64,000 nt of DNA from the NCBI RefSeq assembly GCF_001425755.1, contig NZ_LMDH01000001.1:1954335-2018334 (forward strand), in the 5' to 3' direction. Below the pieces are notes generated by a model. That model worked only from the letters and a program-made list of their open reading frames with translations. It searched no databases and was not told the DNA's origin. How positions within the stretch are numbered: the stretch's first letter is position 1; every line of letters starts with the position of its first letter. The stretch is from Aeromicrobium sp. Root344. GTDB lineage: Bacteria; Actinomycetota; Actinomycetes; Propionibacteriales; Nocardioidaceae. Both the position numbers and the translations under genes were made by a program. Shown here one piece after another: positions 43,530-52,434 of the stretch.

Positions 43530-46500
43530 GTGAGAATCTCCACCTCCACCACCAGGCGGCGCTCGCTGCGACGCGGCACGCTTCTCTGCATCGCCGGATT
43601 GTTAACGCTCACAATGCTGTCGCCGCAGGTCGCCGGCGCTGCGGATCCCACGACCACAGGGTGGCGGGACGACTTCAGCGGGAGCAGTCTCTCGGCCGAC
43701 TGGAACATCACGAACGAGGACGCCGACAACTACGACGTGGCCGACGGCAAGCTCGCCGTCACGGGCCAGGCCGGCGACACGTACCAGGGCACCAACACCG
43801 CCAAGAACGTCTTCATGGTCGACGTCCCGGCAGGTGACTTCACGGCGGTCACCAAGCTTTCCGCGCCGGTCGGCAAGGTCTACCAGGGTGCTGGCCTGAT
43901 CGCCTGGAAGGACATCGACAACTACGTACGCTCGGGGCTGACGTTCGTCGGCACCCTCTCGCCGTCAGGCATCGCGGTCGAGAACGACGTCGAGACCGGC
44001 GCCTCGTTCCGGGCCGCCTCGTTCGCGGACCTCCCTGGTGCGAGCTCGGTGACCCTGCGGCTGCAGCGCGTCGGCGCCACGATCACGACGAGCTACTGGA
44101 ACGACGAGACGAACGCGTGGGTCGCCGCGGGCTCGGTCGACGTCGCGTTCGACACGACGCAGGTCGGGCTGTACGCGCTCGGCGCCCAGGACGGCACGCC
44201 GCTGCCGACCACGTTCGACTACTTCTCGGTCGATGCCGCACAGGGCGACGACATCGTGCCCAGCACGACGTTCGCGCTCAGGAGCGTCAGCGACACCCCC
44301 TATCTCGTCAGCGACGGCACGGACCTGAAGCTGACCGCCACTCCGCCCACCGCGAGCCTGCGGCTGACGGCCGAGGCGGCCGGCGACGGCACTGTCGACG
44401 TGCGGACCAAGGACGACGGCAAGCCGGTCGCGGTCGTGGGTGGCCGACTGACCCTGGGCGCCGACCCCACCGCGCTGCGGCTCACCGACGCCGGCGGCGG
44501 CAAGCTGTTCATCCGCAGCGCCGACGGCGACTCGTACGCCACCGAGGGCGACCATGGCGCGATCGTCATGGGCGGGCGGCAGGACGCCGCACGCTTCACA
44601 CTGACCGAGGTCGACGACGACGTCGCGTCGCTCCACATCGACGGTGACGGCAAGGGCGCGTCGATCAGCGACACGATGTTCGGCATCTTCTTCGAGGACA
44701 TCAACTACGCGGCTGACGGTGGGCTCTATGCCGAGCTCGTCCGCAACCGCTCGTTCGAGTTCAACTCCTCCGACAACGGCTCGTTCAACGGCCTCACCGG
44801 GTGGCAGACGCTCGACCGCAGCGGCAGTGGCACGACCGCATCGGTGGTCAACGACGGCGAGCGGCTCAACGCCATGAACCGCAACTACCTCAAGCTCGAC
44901 GCAGCGGCGGCCGGCGACGGCGTCCGCAACACGAGCTTCAACAACGGTGTCGCGGTCAAGGCCGGCGCGACCTACACCGCCTCGATCTGGGCTCGCAGCA
45001 CCACCGCGCAGGACCTGACGCTGCGCGTCGAGAACAACGCCAACACCGAGGTCGCCGCCACCGCGAAGGTCGCGGTCGACGGCAGCGACACGTGGAAGAA
45101 GTACGACGTCGAGGTCACCGCGACCGGCACGACGGACTCCGGACGCTACGCCGTGCTCGCGGGCGCCGCGTCGACGATCCGCGTCGACATGGTCTCGTTC
45201 ATGCCGGAGGACCGCTGGGTCGGCCCGGTCAACGGCAAGTCGGTGCTCCGCAAGGACCTGGCCGAGAAGGTCGCGGACATGAAGCCCTCGTTCGTACGCT
45301 TCCCGGGCGGCTGCGTCACCAACGTCGGCACGTTCAAGTCGTACGAGGAGAGCAACTACACCGATCGCAAGCGGACGTACCAGTGGAAGGAGACCATCGG
45401 GCCGGTCGAGCAGCGCCCGACGAACTGGAACTTCTGGGGCTACAACCAGTCGTACGGCATCGGCTACCTGGAGTACTTCGAGCTGGCCGAGGACCTCGGC
45501 GCTCAGCCGCTCCCGGTCCTGTCCGTCGGCGCCAACGGCTGCGGCAGCACCATCCCGGAGATGAAGGACGACGCGTCGATCGCCCGCTGGGTCGACGACA
45601 CGGTCGACCTGATCGAGTTCGCCAACGGCGGCACCGACACCGAGTGGGGCGCCAAGCGGGCCGCGCTGGGTCACCCCAAGCCGTTCGGGCTGAAGATGAT
45701 CGGGCTGGGCAACGAGGAGAACACCACGACGTTCGAGGCGAACTTCCCGAAGTTCCGCGACGCCATCAAGGCGAAGTACCCCGACATCAAGATCATCTCC
45801 AACTCCGGTCCTGACTCGTCGGGCGCGCGCTTCGACACCCTGTGGAACTTCAACCGGGCACAGAAGGTCGACCTGGTCGACGAGCACTACTACCGCGACC
45901 CGAGCTGGTTCCTGGCCAACAACCACCGCTACGACACGTACGACCGCAGCGGACCCAAGGTCTTCCTCGGTGAGTACGCGTCGCGCGGCAACACGTTCGG
46001 CAACGCCCTGTCCGAGGCGTCCTACATGACGGCCCTGCAGCGCAATGCCGACGTCGTGCGGCTCGCGTCGTATGCACCGCTGCTCGCCAACGAGTCCAAC
46101 GTGCAGTGGACGCCGGACGCGATCTGGTTCGACAACGACGAGTCGTGGTCGTCGCCGAACTGGGAGGTCCAGAAGATGTTCGGCAACAACGTGGGCGACG
46201 AGGTCGTGCCGAGCACGTTCGACGGCGCGGTCAACCAGCCGGAGGACATCTCGGGCGGCGTCTTCCTGTCGACCTGGAGCACCGCCGCGGCGTACGACAA
46301 CCTCACGGTGAAGTCGAACGACACCGGCGACACGCTGTTCTCCGACCAGTTCGACGACGCGTCGAAGTGGTCACCGCAGTCCGGCACCTGGGCGGCGACC
46401 GGCGGCAAGTACGTCCAGTCGTCGACGTCGGTCAACGACGCCCGCAGCATCGTCACCGGGGCGTACGCGAAGGACTGGAGCAACTACACGCTCGAGCTCG

Positions 46501-48170
46501 ACGCCACCAAGCAGTCGGGGGCGGAGGGCTTCCTGGTCGGCTTCGGCGCCAAGGACACCAACGACTTCTACTGGTGGAACATCGGCGGCTGGGGCAACAC
46601 CCGGTCGGTGCTGCAGAAGGCGTCCGGAGGCACGGCGAGCGAGGTCAAGGCGCTGGAGAACACGAGCCTCGTGACCGGCCAGACCTACCACATCAAGGTC
46701 GTGGTCGAGGGCCACACGATCAAGCTCTACCTCGACGGTGAGCTGCAGATGTCGTACGACGAGGCGGCCTCGACGGAGAAGCTGTTCCAGGTCGTGACGC
46801 GCGACAAGAAGTCGGGTGACCTGGTCGCCAAGGTCGTCAACACCGCGACCAAGCCGGTCCGCACCGCGGTCGACGTCTCCGACGTGGGCATCAAGGGCAC
46901 CGGCAAGGTCACGCAGCTGACCGCGTCGTCGCTGTCCGACACCAACTCCAAGGCGAGCAAGACCAAGGTCGTGCCGGTCACGAGCTCGGTCGACGGGCTC
47001 TCGGACTCGTTCAGCTACGAGTTCCCGGCGTCGTCGGTCACGTTCCTGCGGATGGAGACGGTCGACGCCGAGGCGCCGGTCGTGTCGAGCCTCGAGCTCG
47101 AGGGCGACAGCTCGCGCGGCGTCTACGCCGACCCGGTGACGGTCAAGGTCGAGGCCACGGACGACCGCAAGGTCGACCACCTCGAGGTCTCGGTCGACGG
47201 TGGCGCCTTCACGACCAAGGCCGGTGCGAACGCGTCGTTCGAGGTCGCCGGCAACGGGGCGCACACCGTCGCGGTCCGGGCAGTCGACTCGTCAGGCAAC
47301 GTCGGTGAGACGCGCCCGGTGACGTTCACGATCGACGCGACGCCGCCGGTCTCCAAGGCCGTCGTCGACGCCGCGGCGCGCACCGTCACGCTCTCGGCGG
47401 CGGACTCCGGCGCCGGTCTCGACCGGATCGAGTACCGCGTCGGCGCGGGGGACTGGGCGACGTACACCCAGCCCGTGACGGTCGGTGACGACGAGACGAC
47501 CGTCGAGTTCCGCGCGATCGACAAGCTCGGCAATGTCGAGGGGACCAACACGAGTGTCGTGCCGGCGAACGGGCAGCCGCTCACCGCGACGGCGACGGCT
47601 CTCACGCTGTCGAGCTCGACCGTCAAGATCGGCGGCAAGGTCACCGCGACCGTACGGGTCAAGGCCACGGCCGGAACCCCGGCAGGTGAGGTGGCCATCC
47701 GCTCGGGCGGCACGCTGATCGCGTCCGGCGTGCTGGCCAACGGCCAGGTGGTGCTGAGCCTCAAGGCGTCGAGCCTCGGCGTCGGCACCAAGACGTTGGT
47801 CGCCCGGTATGCCGGCAGCGCCGGGTTCGCCGCCTCCGAGGACTCGGCCGGCCTCGTCGTGTCCAAGGCGTCATCGCGGACGAAGGCGACGCTCTCGTCG
47901 GCCACCGTCACGAGGTCGCAGCACGCCAAGGTGTCGGCTCTGGTCACGACCAGTCCGGCGACGGCGGCAGGCGGCACGGTGACCGTCAGGGTCTACCGCG
48001 ACGGGAAGCTCATCACCGAGCGCACCGGTCAGGTCGGCGCGACGGGCCGGGCCAGCATCACGTTGCCACGGCTGTCGAAGCGCGACACGTACGTGCTGCG
48101 CGTGAAGTACTCCGGGTCGCCGACCGTTCTCGGCTCGTCCGCCGCCTCGGCCTATCTGCGAGTGAAGTAG
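43530..48170 (+). CDS. Secreted GH51 alpha-L-arabinofuranosidase with accessory modules
   Basis: GTG start; 1546 residues. Signal peptide 1-37 (cut after AGA). An N-terminal concanavalin-like domain (45-237) and a possible beta-trefoil (245-365) precede a GH51 catalytic region (367-1181). The acid/base Glu729 lies in GNEEN and the nucleophile Glu815 in FLGEYAS. A jelly-roll carbohydrate-binding-like stretch follows the start of the GH51 part, and a second concanavalin-like domain (about 935-1087) is inserted in its C-terminal beta-sandwich. Ig-like repeats (1190-1546) end the protein. It releases L-arabinofuranose from arabinan or arabinoxylan. It is far larger than ordinary GH51 enzymes (about 500 residues). 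Confidence 0.9.
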   Translation: MRISTSTTRRRSLRRGTLLCIAGLLTLTMLSPQVAGAADPTTTGWRDDFSGSSLSADWNITNEDADNYDVADGKLAVTGQAGDTYQGTNTAKNVFMVDVPAGDFTAVTKLSAPVGKVYQGAGLIAWKDIDNYVRSGLTFVGTLSPSGIAVENDVETGASFRAASFADLPGASSVTLRLQRVGATITTSYWNDETNAWVAAGSVDVAFDTTQVGLYALGAQDGTPLPTTFDYFSVDAAQGDDIVPSTTFALRSVSDTPYLVSDGTDLKLTATPPTASLRLTAEAAGDGTVDVRTKDDGKPVAVVGGRLTLGADPTALRLTDAGGGKLFIRSADGDSYATEGDHGAIVMGGRQDAARFTLTEVDDDVASLHIDGDGKGASISDTMFGIFFEDINYAADGGLYAELVRNRSFEFNSSDNGSFNGLTGWQTLDRSGSGTTASVVNDGERLNAMNRNYLKLDAAAAGDGVRNTSFNNGVAVKAGATYTASIWARSTTAQDLTLRVENNANTEVAATAKVAVDGSDTWKKYDVEVTATGTTDSGRYAVLAGAASTIRVDMVSFMPEDRWVGPVNGKSVLRKDLAEKVADMKPSFVRFPGGCVTNVGTFKSYEESNYTDRKRTYQWKETIGPVEQRPTNWNFWGYNQSYGIGYLEYFELAEDLGAQPLPVLSVGANGCGSTIPEMKDDASIARWVDDTVDLIEFANGGTDTEWGAKRAALGHPKPFGLKMIGLGNEENTTTFEANFPKFRDAIKAKYPDIKIISNSGPDSSGARFDTLWNFNRAQKVDLVDEHYYRDPSWFLANNHRYDTYDRSGPKVFLGEYASRGNTFGNALSEASYMTALQRNADVVRLASYAPLLANESNVQWTPDAIWFDNDESWSSPNWEVQKMFGNNVGDEVVPSTFDGAVNQPEDISGGVFLSTWSTAAAYDNLTVKSNDTGDTLFSDQFDDASKWSPQSGTWAATGGKYVQSSTSVNDARSIVTGAYAKDWSNYTLELDATKQSGAEGFLVGFGAKDTNDFYWWNIGGWGNTRSVLQKASGGTASEVKALENTSLVTGQTYHIKVVVEGHTIKLYLDGELQMSYDEAASTEKLFQVVTRDKKSGDLVAKVVNTATKPVRTAVDVSDVGIKGTGKVTQLTASSLSDTNSKASKTKVVPVTSSVDGLSDSFSYEFPASSVTFLRMETVDAEAPVVSSLELEGDSSRGVYADPVTVKVEATDDRKVDHLEVSVDGGAFTTKAGANASFEVAGNGAHTVAVRAVDSSGNVGETRPVTFTIDATPPVSKAVVDAAARTVTLSAADSGAGLDRIEYRVGAGDWATYTQPVTVGDDETTVEFRAIDKLGNVEGTNTSVVPANGQPLTATATALTLSSSTVKIGGKVTATVRVKATAGTPAGEVAIRSGGTLIASGVLANGQVVLSLKASSLGVGTKTLVARYAGSAGFAASEDSAGLVVSKASSRTKATLSSATVTRSQHAKVSALVTTSPATAAGGTVTVRVYRDGKLITERTGQVGATGRASITLPRLSKRDTYVLRVKYSGSPTVLGSSAASAYLRVK
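43599..43614. promoter_or_regulatory. LacI-type operator inside the GH51 signal-peptide coding region
   Basis: TTGTTAACGCTCACAA matches 15 of 16 positions of the idealised operator TTGTTAACGCTAACAA. It covers codons 24-29 of the GH51 gene, encoding LLTLTM. TTA, the Leu codon it contains, is very rare in this genome, which suggests selection for the DNA site. It could act as a roadblock or as part of a local promoter control. Confidence 0.65.
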
Positions 48171-48207
48171 GCCGGCCGTGTCCACCACCATCAGCAAGGG
48201 GCGTTCC

Positions 48208-51200
48208 ATGAAGATCACCACGAAGGTCTCGCGGGGGCTCATCGCCGCCGCCATCAGCGTGGCCGTGACGGCGACCGGACTGGCGGCGCTGCCGGCCTCG
48301 GCCAGCGACGTGTCCACGGGCCTCGTCGCCTGGTACAAGCTCGACGAGACCAGCGGCACCACGGCCGTGGACTCGTCGGGCCACGGGCGCAACGGCACCG
48401 TGGCCGGCGCCGCGACGTGGAACGCCGGTGACGGCTTCACGTTCGGCGGCGGGTCCAACAGCAGCGGCAACGCGATCACGTTGCCCGACAACCTGCTGGC
48501 GGGCCTCGACGACGTCAGCGTCGACTTCGACGTCAAGGTCGACCCGGCGCTGAGTGGCAACTGGTTCATGTTCAACCTCGGCAACCTCGCGACGTACCCC
48601 AACGGCACGGGCTACCTGTTCGTGACCGGCAAGGACGGCGGCGGGTTCTACCGCGGCACGATGGCCGCCGGCGGCTTCGCGACCGAGCAGAGTGCCTCAC
48701 GAGCGGGCGGCCTGGCCACCGGCGTGTGGAAGCACGTGACCCTGACCGTCGACGGCGGCACGCCGGGGGCCCCCGGCACCAGCAAGCTGTACGAGGACGG
48801 CGTGCTCGTCGCGACCAACTCCAACGTCACCGCCAAGCCGTCTGACCTCGGCGAGCCGGACGGCACGACGACCCGCAACGTCATCGGTCGGTCGGCGTAC
48901 GCCGGCGACCTGTCGTTCAAGGGCACGATCCGCGACTTCCGCATCTACGACCGGGCGCTCGACGCCGGAGACGCGGCGACGCTGTCGGCCAAGACGTCGA
49001 CCGCCGTGACCACGGCCGACAAGGCAGCCCTCACGCTGGGCGACACCTCGGCGGTCACCGCCGACCTGGCGCTGCCGGCCAAGGGCTCGGCGGGATCGAC
49101 GATCACGTGGGCCTCGCCGGCCCCGTCGACCGTCAGCACGACCGGTGCGGTGCACCGGCCAGCGCACGGTGCAGGCGACGCGGCGGTCACCCTCACGGCG
49201 GCCCTCGCCCACGGAGCCGTGACCACGACGAAGGACTTCCAGGTCACGGTGCTCGAGGACGAGCTCGACGACGCGGGCAAGGTGCAGGCCGCGCTCGCCG
49301 CGATCGAGCTGGTGCACCCCGACGACGTACGCGGCAACCTCACGCTGCCGACCAAGGGCTCGTCGGGCACGACCGTCAGCTGGACGTCGTCCAAGCCCGG
49401 CGTCGTGACCCCGACCGGTGAGGTCACCCGGCCGGCACACGGCGCCGACCCGGTCGACGTCACGCTGACCGCCACGGGCACGCTCAACTCGACGACCGAC
49501 ACCCGCGACATCGTCGTGACGGTCAAGCCGGCCCCCGCCGCGCTCGACTTCGAGGCGTACGCGTTCGCCTACTTCGCCGGCGAGAGCACGGACGACGGCG
49601 AGAAGATCTACATGGGCGCCAGCAAGGGTGACGACCCGCTCGACTACGACGAGCTCAACAACGGCAAGCCCGTCCTCGCGTCCCAGTTCGGCACCAAGGG
49701 CCTGCGGGACCCGTTCATCATCCGTTCGCACGAGGGCGACCGGTTCTACCTGCTCGCGACCGACCTCAAGGCGTACCCGGCGGTCGACTTCGGCGAGGCG
49801 CAGGAGACCGGCAGCAAGTACCTCGAGGTGTGGGAGTCGACGGACCTCGTGCACTGGGGCAACCAGCGGCACGTCAAGGTGTCGTCGGACTTCGCCGGCA
49901 ACACGTGGGCGCCGGAGTCGTACTACGACGAGGACACCGGCGAGTACGTCGTCTACTGGGCGTCGGCGCTCTACCCGACGACCCAGACCGCCGGCCGCGA
50001 CATCAACACGTCGTACCAGCGGATGATGTACGCCACGACGCGCGACTTCGTGACGTTCAGCGACGCCAAGCCCTGGATCGACGTCAAGCGCGGCACGGGC
50101 AAGGGCATGATCGACGCGACCGTCGTCAAGGACGGCGACACGTTCTATCGCGTCGTCAAGGACGAGGCCTACATGATCCCGCGCCAGGAGAAGTCGACCG
50201 ACCTGCTGGCCACGGTCACGGGCTCGCTGCCGACCACGACGTCGACGCCGGGCTGGCAGCTCGTCAAGGAGAAGCTCGGCCTCGGCCAGCCCAACCCGTG
50301 GGGCGGCACGTTCACCGGCGGTGAGGGCCCGACGGTGTTCCGTGACAACGACGACCCGGACCACTGGATCATGTTCATCGACCAGCCGAGCTATCACGGC
50401 GGTCAGGGCTACATGGCGTTCGAGACGCACGACATCGCGTCGGCGGACTGGACGGCGGTGCCCGACGCGGACCTGCCGAGCAGCCCGCGGCACGGCACGG
50501 TCCTGCCGGTCACGCAGGAGGAGCTCGACCGGATGCGCCTCAACCTGCAGCCGGACCTGCTCGTCGAGTCGGTCGAGCCGGTGACGGTGACGACCAAGGC
50601 CGGCACGGCGCCGGTGCTGCCCGCGAAGGCGACGGTGCACTTCGCCGACGGCTCGACGGCCGACAAGACGGTCGACTGGGACGCGATCGATCCTGCGAAG
50701 TACGCCGACGTCGGCACGTTCGAGGTCCAGGGCGACGTCGCCCCCGGGTCGACCGTGCGCGCCACGGCGACCGTCACGGTCACCGACGCGCTCGACCCCA
50801 GCGTCACGCTGACCACCGACCCCGTCGCCCCAGACGGGGAGGCCGGCTGGTGGACGACCGCACCCGTCAAGGTCACGGCAGCCGGCTTCGACGACCGCGA
50901 GGTCGCCGGGGTCGAGACGTCGGTCGACGAGGGCCCCTGGGTCGCCGTCGACACCGACGAGGTCACGGTGCCGGTGACCGGCGAGGGTGCGCACTCCGTG
51001 CGCGCCAGGGCCACCGACGCGAGCGGCAACGTCTCGCCGGTGCAGACGCTCGACGTCAAGGTCGACACCGCGGCGCCGATCAGCAAGGCGTCGGTCACCG
51101 CCGGGCGTACTGTCAGCCTGGTCGCTGCGGACGAGACCTCCGGCGTGGCCCGGGTGGAGTCGCGGCTCGGCACCTCGGGCGCTTGGAGCACTGGCAGCTC

Positions 51201-51894
51201 CGTGCCCGTCGGCTCCGGTGAGACCGTCGTGCAGTTCCGGGCGGTCGACAAGGCGGGCAACGCCGAGGAGCCCAACTCGGTGACGGTGCCTGCCGTCGGC
51301 CAGGGCCTCCACGACTCGGTCACCGTGGCGACGCTGTCGGCGACCAAGGTCCGCTTCGGCACCAACGTCACCCTGACGGCCCGGGTCAACGGCGCTGGAC
51401 CGACGCCGACCGGTGTGGTGCGCGTGCTCGACGGCGACACCCTCGTCAGCACCGGCACGCTCGTCAGCGGCCGTACCACCGTGACAGTCAGGTCGAAGGA
51501 CCTCGGCGCGGACGGGACCAACCAGCTGACGGTGCGCTACGACGGGGACGCCGAGTATCGCGCGTCCGACGACGTCGTCACGCTCACGGTGCTCAAGGCG
51601 TCGTCGAAGGTGTCGCTCAGCATCCCGTCGAAGATCCGGGCGGGCACGAAGGCGACGATCACCCTGACCGTGCTGGCCAGCCCGACGACGCCGGTCGCCG
51701 GACGCGCCACGGTCCGGGTCCGGGCCGGCGGCAGGAACTACGTGCTGCGCACCGTGACGCTCGACTCCAAGGGCCGGGCGACGGTGACACTGCCGAAGCT
51801 CGGCGCCCGCTCGTACGACCTGCGGGTCTCCTACGGCGGCAGCCCGACGGTCGACGCCGTGGTCCGCACCGTCACGCTGCGGGTCCTCCGATAG
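48208..51894 (+). CDS. Secreted GH43 arabinan-degrading enzyme with LamG and Ig-like modules
   Basis: I chose the ATG at 48208 because AAGGGG ends six bases before it; a GTG at 48178 is in frame. The product has 1228 residues. Signal peptide 1-32 (cut after ASA), LamG (38-255), two atrophied Ig-like repeats (264-440), GH43 propeller (447-778) with LRDPFII, MIDATVV and GGEGPTVF, a Big_4-like domain (784-861) and several Ig-like repeats to the C-terminus. The first 780 residues repeat the architecture of the first half of the double-GH43 enzyme, so the two are paralogues. It likely acts on arabinan outside the cell. No sortase signal or SLH domain is seen. Confidence 0.87.
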   Translation: MKITTKVSRGLIAAAISVAVTATGLAALPASASDVSTGLVAWYKLDETSGTTAVDSSGHGRNGTVAGAATWNAGDGFTFGGGSNSSGNAITLPDNLLAGLDDVSVDFDVKVDPALSGNWFMFNLGNLATYPNGTGYLFVTGKDGGGFYRGTMAAGGFATEQSASRAGGLATGVWKHVTLTVDGGTPGAPGTSKLYEDGVLVATNSNVTAKPSDLGEPDGTTTRNVIGRSAYAGDLSFKGTIRDFRIYDRALDAGDAATLSAKTSTAVTTADKAALTLGDTSAVTADLALPAKGSAGSTITWASPAPSTVSTTGAVHRPAHGAGDAAVTLTAALAHGAVTTTKDFQVTVLEDELDDAGKVQAALAAIELVHPDDVRGNLTLPTKGSSGTTVSWTSSKPGVVTPTGEVTRPAHGADPVDVTLTATGTLNSTTDTRDIVVTVKPAPAALDFEAYAFAYFAGESTDDGEKIYMGASKGDDPLDYDELNNGKPVLASQFGTKGLRDPFIIRSHEGDRFYLLATDLKAYPAVDFGEAQETGSKYLEVWESTDLVHWGNQRHVKVSSDFAGNTWAPESYYDEDTGEYVVYWASALYPTTQTAGRDINTSYQRMMYATTRDFVTFSDAKPWIDVKRGTGKGMIDATVVKDGDTFYRVVKDEAYMIPRQEKSTDLLATVTGSLPTTTSTPGWQLVKEKLGLGQPNPWGGTFTGGEGPTVFRDNDDPDHWIMFIDQPSYHGGQGYMAFETHDIASADWTAVPDADLPSSPRHGTVLPVTQEELDRMRLNLQPDLLVESVEPVTVTTKAGTAPVLPAKATVHFADGSTADKTVDWDAIDPAKYADVGTFEVQGDVAPGSTVRATATVTVTDALDPSVTLTTDPVAPDGEAGWWTTAPVKVTAAGFDDREVAGVETSVDEGPWVAVDTDEVTVPVTGEGAHSVRARATDASGNVSPVQTLDVKVDTAAPISKASVTAGRTVSLVAADETSGVARVESRLGTSGAWSTGSSVPVGSGETVVQFRAVDKAGNAEEPNSVTVPAVGQGLHDSVTVATLSATKVRFGTNVTLTARVNGAGPTPTGVVRVLDGDTLVSTGTLVSGRTTVTVRSKDLGADGTNQLTVRYDGDAEYRASDDVVTLTVLKASSKVSLSIPSKIRAGTKATITLTVLASPTTPVAGRATVRVRAGGRNYVLRTVTLDSKGRATVTLPKLGARSYDLRVSYGGSPTVDAVVRTVTLRVLR

Positions 51895-51896
51895 GC

Positions 51897-52304
51897 ATGG
51901 CCGTGCTGCACGAGCTCGATCGCACCGACTCCGTCGTCCGGGGTCGCCACCACAGCACGTGGGTGGCGACCCTGGACCGGCTGCGGGCGCGAGGCATGGA
52001 CGACGCCGGCCTGGAGCTGCTGCTGGAGTGCATGGGGGCGGCCGAGCGCGAGGCCTGGGCCACCGACGGAGTGCCGACGGCGGAGTACGCGCACCGGGCG
52101 GCCGTGATCCATCGTCGCCGCAGGGACTACGCCGCCGAGGTCGAGGTGCTCGAGCGCTGGATCGCCGCGTGCCCCGAGCCGCGCGACCCGTACAGCCGGT
52201 TGGCGGTGCGGCTCGTGAAGGCGCGGCGCCTGCTGGCTACTCCACCTCGAGACGCTGCTCGGTCAGGCGCCGTCGGGTCTGCGTGTCGAGGCTCTCGCGC
52301 TTGA
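51897..52304 (+). CDS. Small hypothetical protein (TPR-like helices)
   Basis: The ATG at 51897 is 3 bp after the GH43 stop. The 135-residue product is helical and charged, with a helix pair AEYAHRAAVIHRRRRDYAAEVEVLERWI resembling a single TPR-like unit. It has no signal peptide. I do not recognise a family. Its last 68 bp overlap the convergent 56-residue membrane-protein gene, so the true C-terminal part is uncertain. Position suggests read-through from the arabinan operon, but a functional link is doubtful. Confidence 0.55.
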   Translation: MAVLHELDRTDSVVRGRHHSTWVATLDRLRARGMDDAGLELLLECMGAAEREAWATDGVPTAEYAHRAAVIHRRRRDYAAEVEVLERWIAACPEPRDPYSRLAVRLVKARRLLATPPRDAARSGAVGSACRGSRA

Positions 52305-52407
52305 CCTTCAGCTGGTCGTAGATTCCACCGACCGCCCAGCCGATGACCGGTGGCATGACCGGTCCGACGAAGCAGATGAACAGGATCAAGGCACCGGTCG
52401 GCGTCAT
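52237..52407 (-). CDS. 56-residue single-pass membrane protein
   Basis: This short gene starts with ATG at 52407, with GAAGGAA four bases upstream. It encodes a hydrophobic N-terminal segment (ALILFICFVGPVMPPVIGWAVGG, about residues 6-28) and a charged, helical C-terminal tail with KVKRESLDTQTRRRLTEQR. It is 27 bp after the flavoprotein stop on the same strand, so probably in the same operon. The 3' end is antisense to the preceding hypothetical gene. Function unknown; it could be a small subunit or anchor for its membrane neighbours. Confidence 0.65.
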   Translation of the reverse strand: MTPTGALILFICFVGPVMPPVIGWAVGGIYDQLKVKRESLDTQTRRRLTEQRLEVE

Positions 52408-52434
52408 GGGGTTCCTTCGGGTGGGAGTGGAGGG

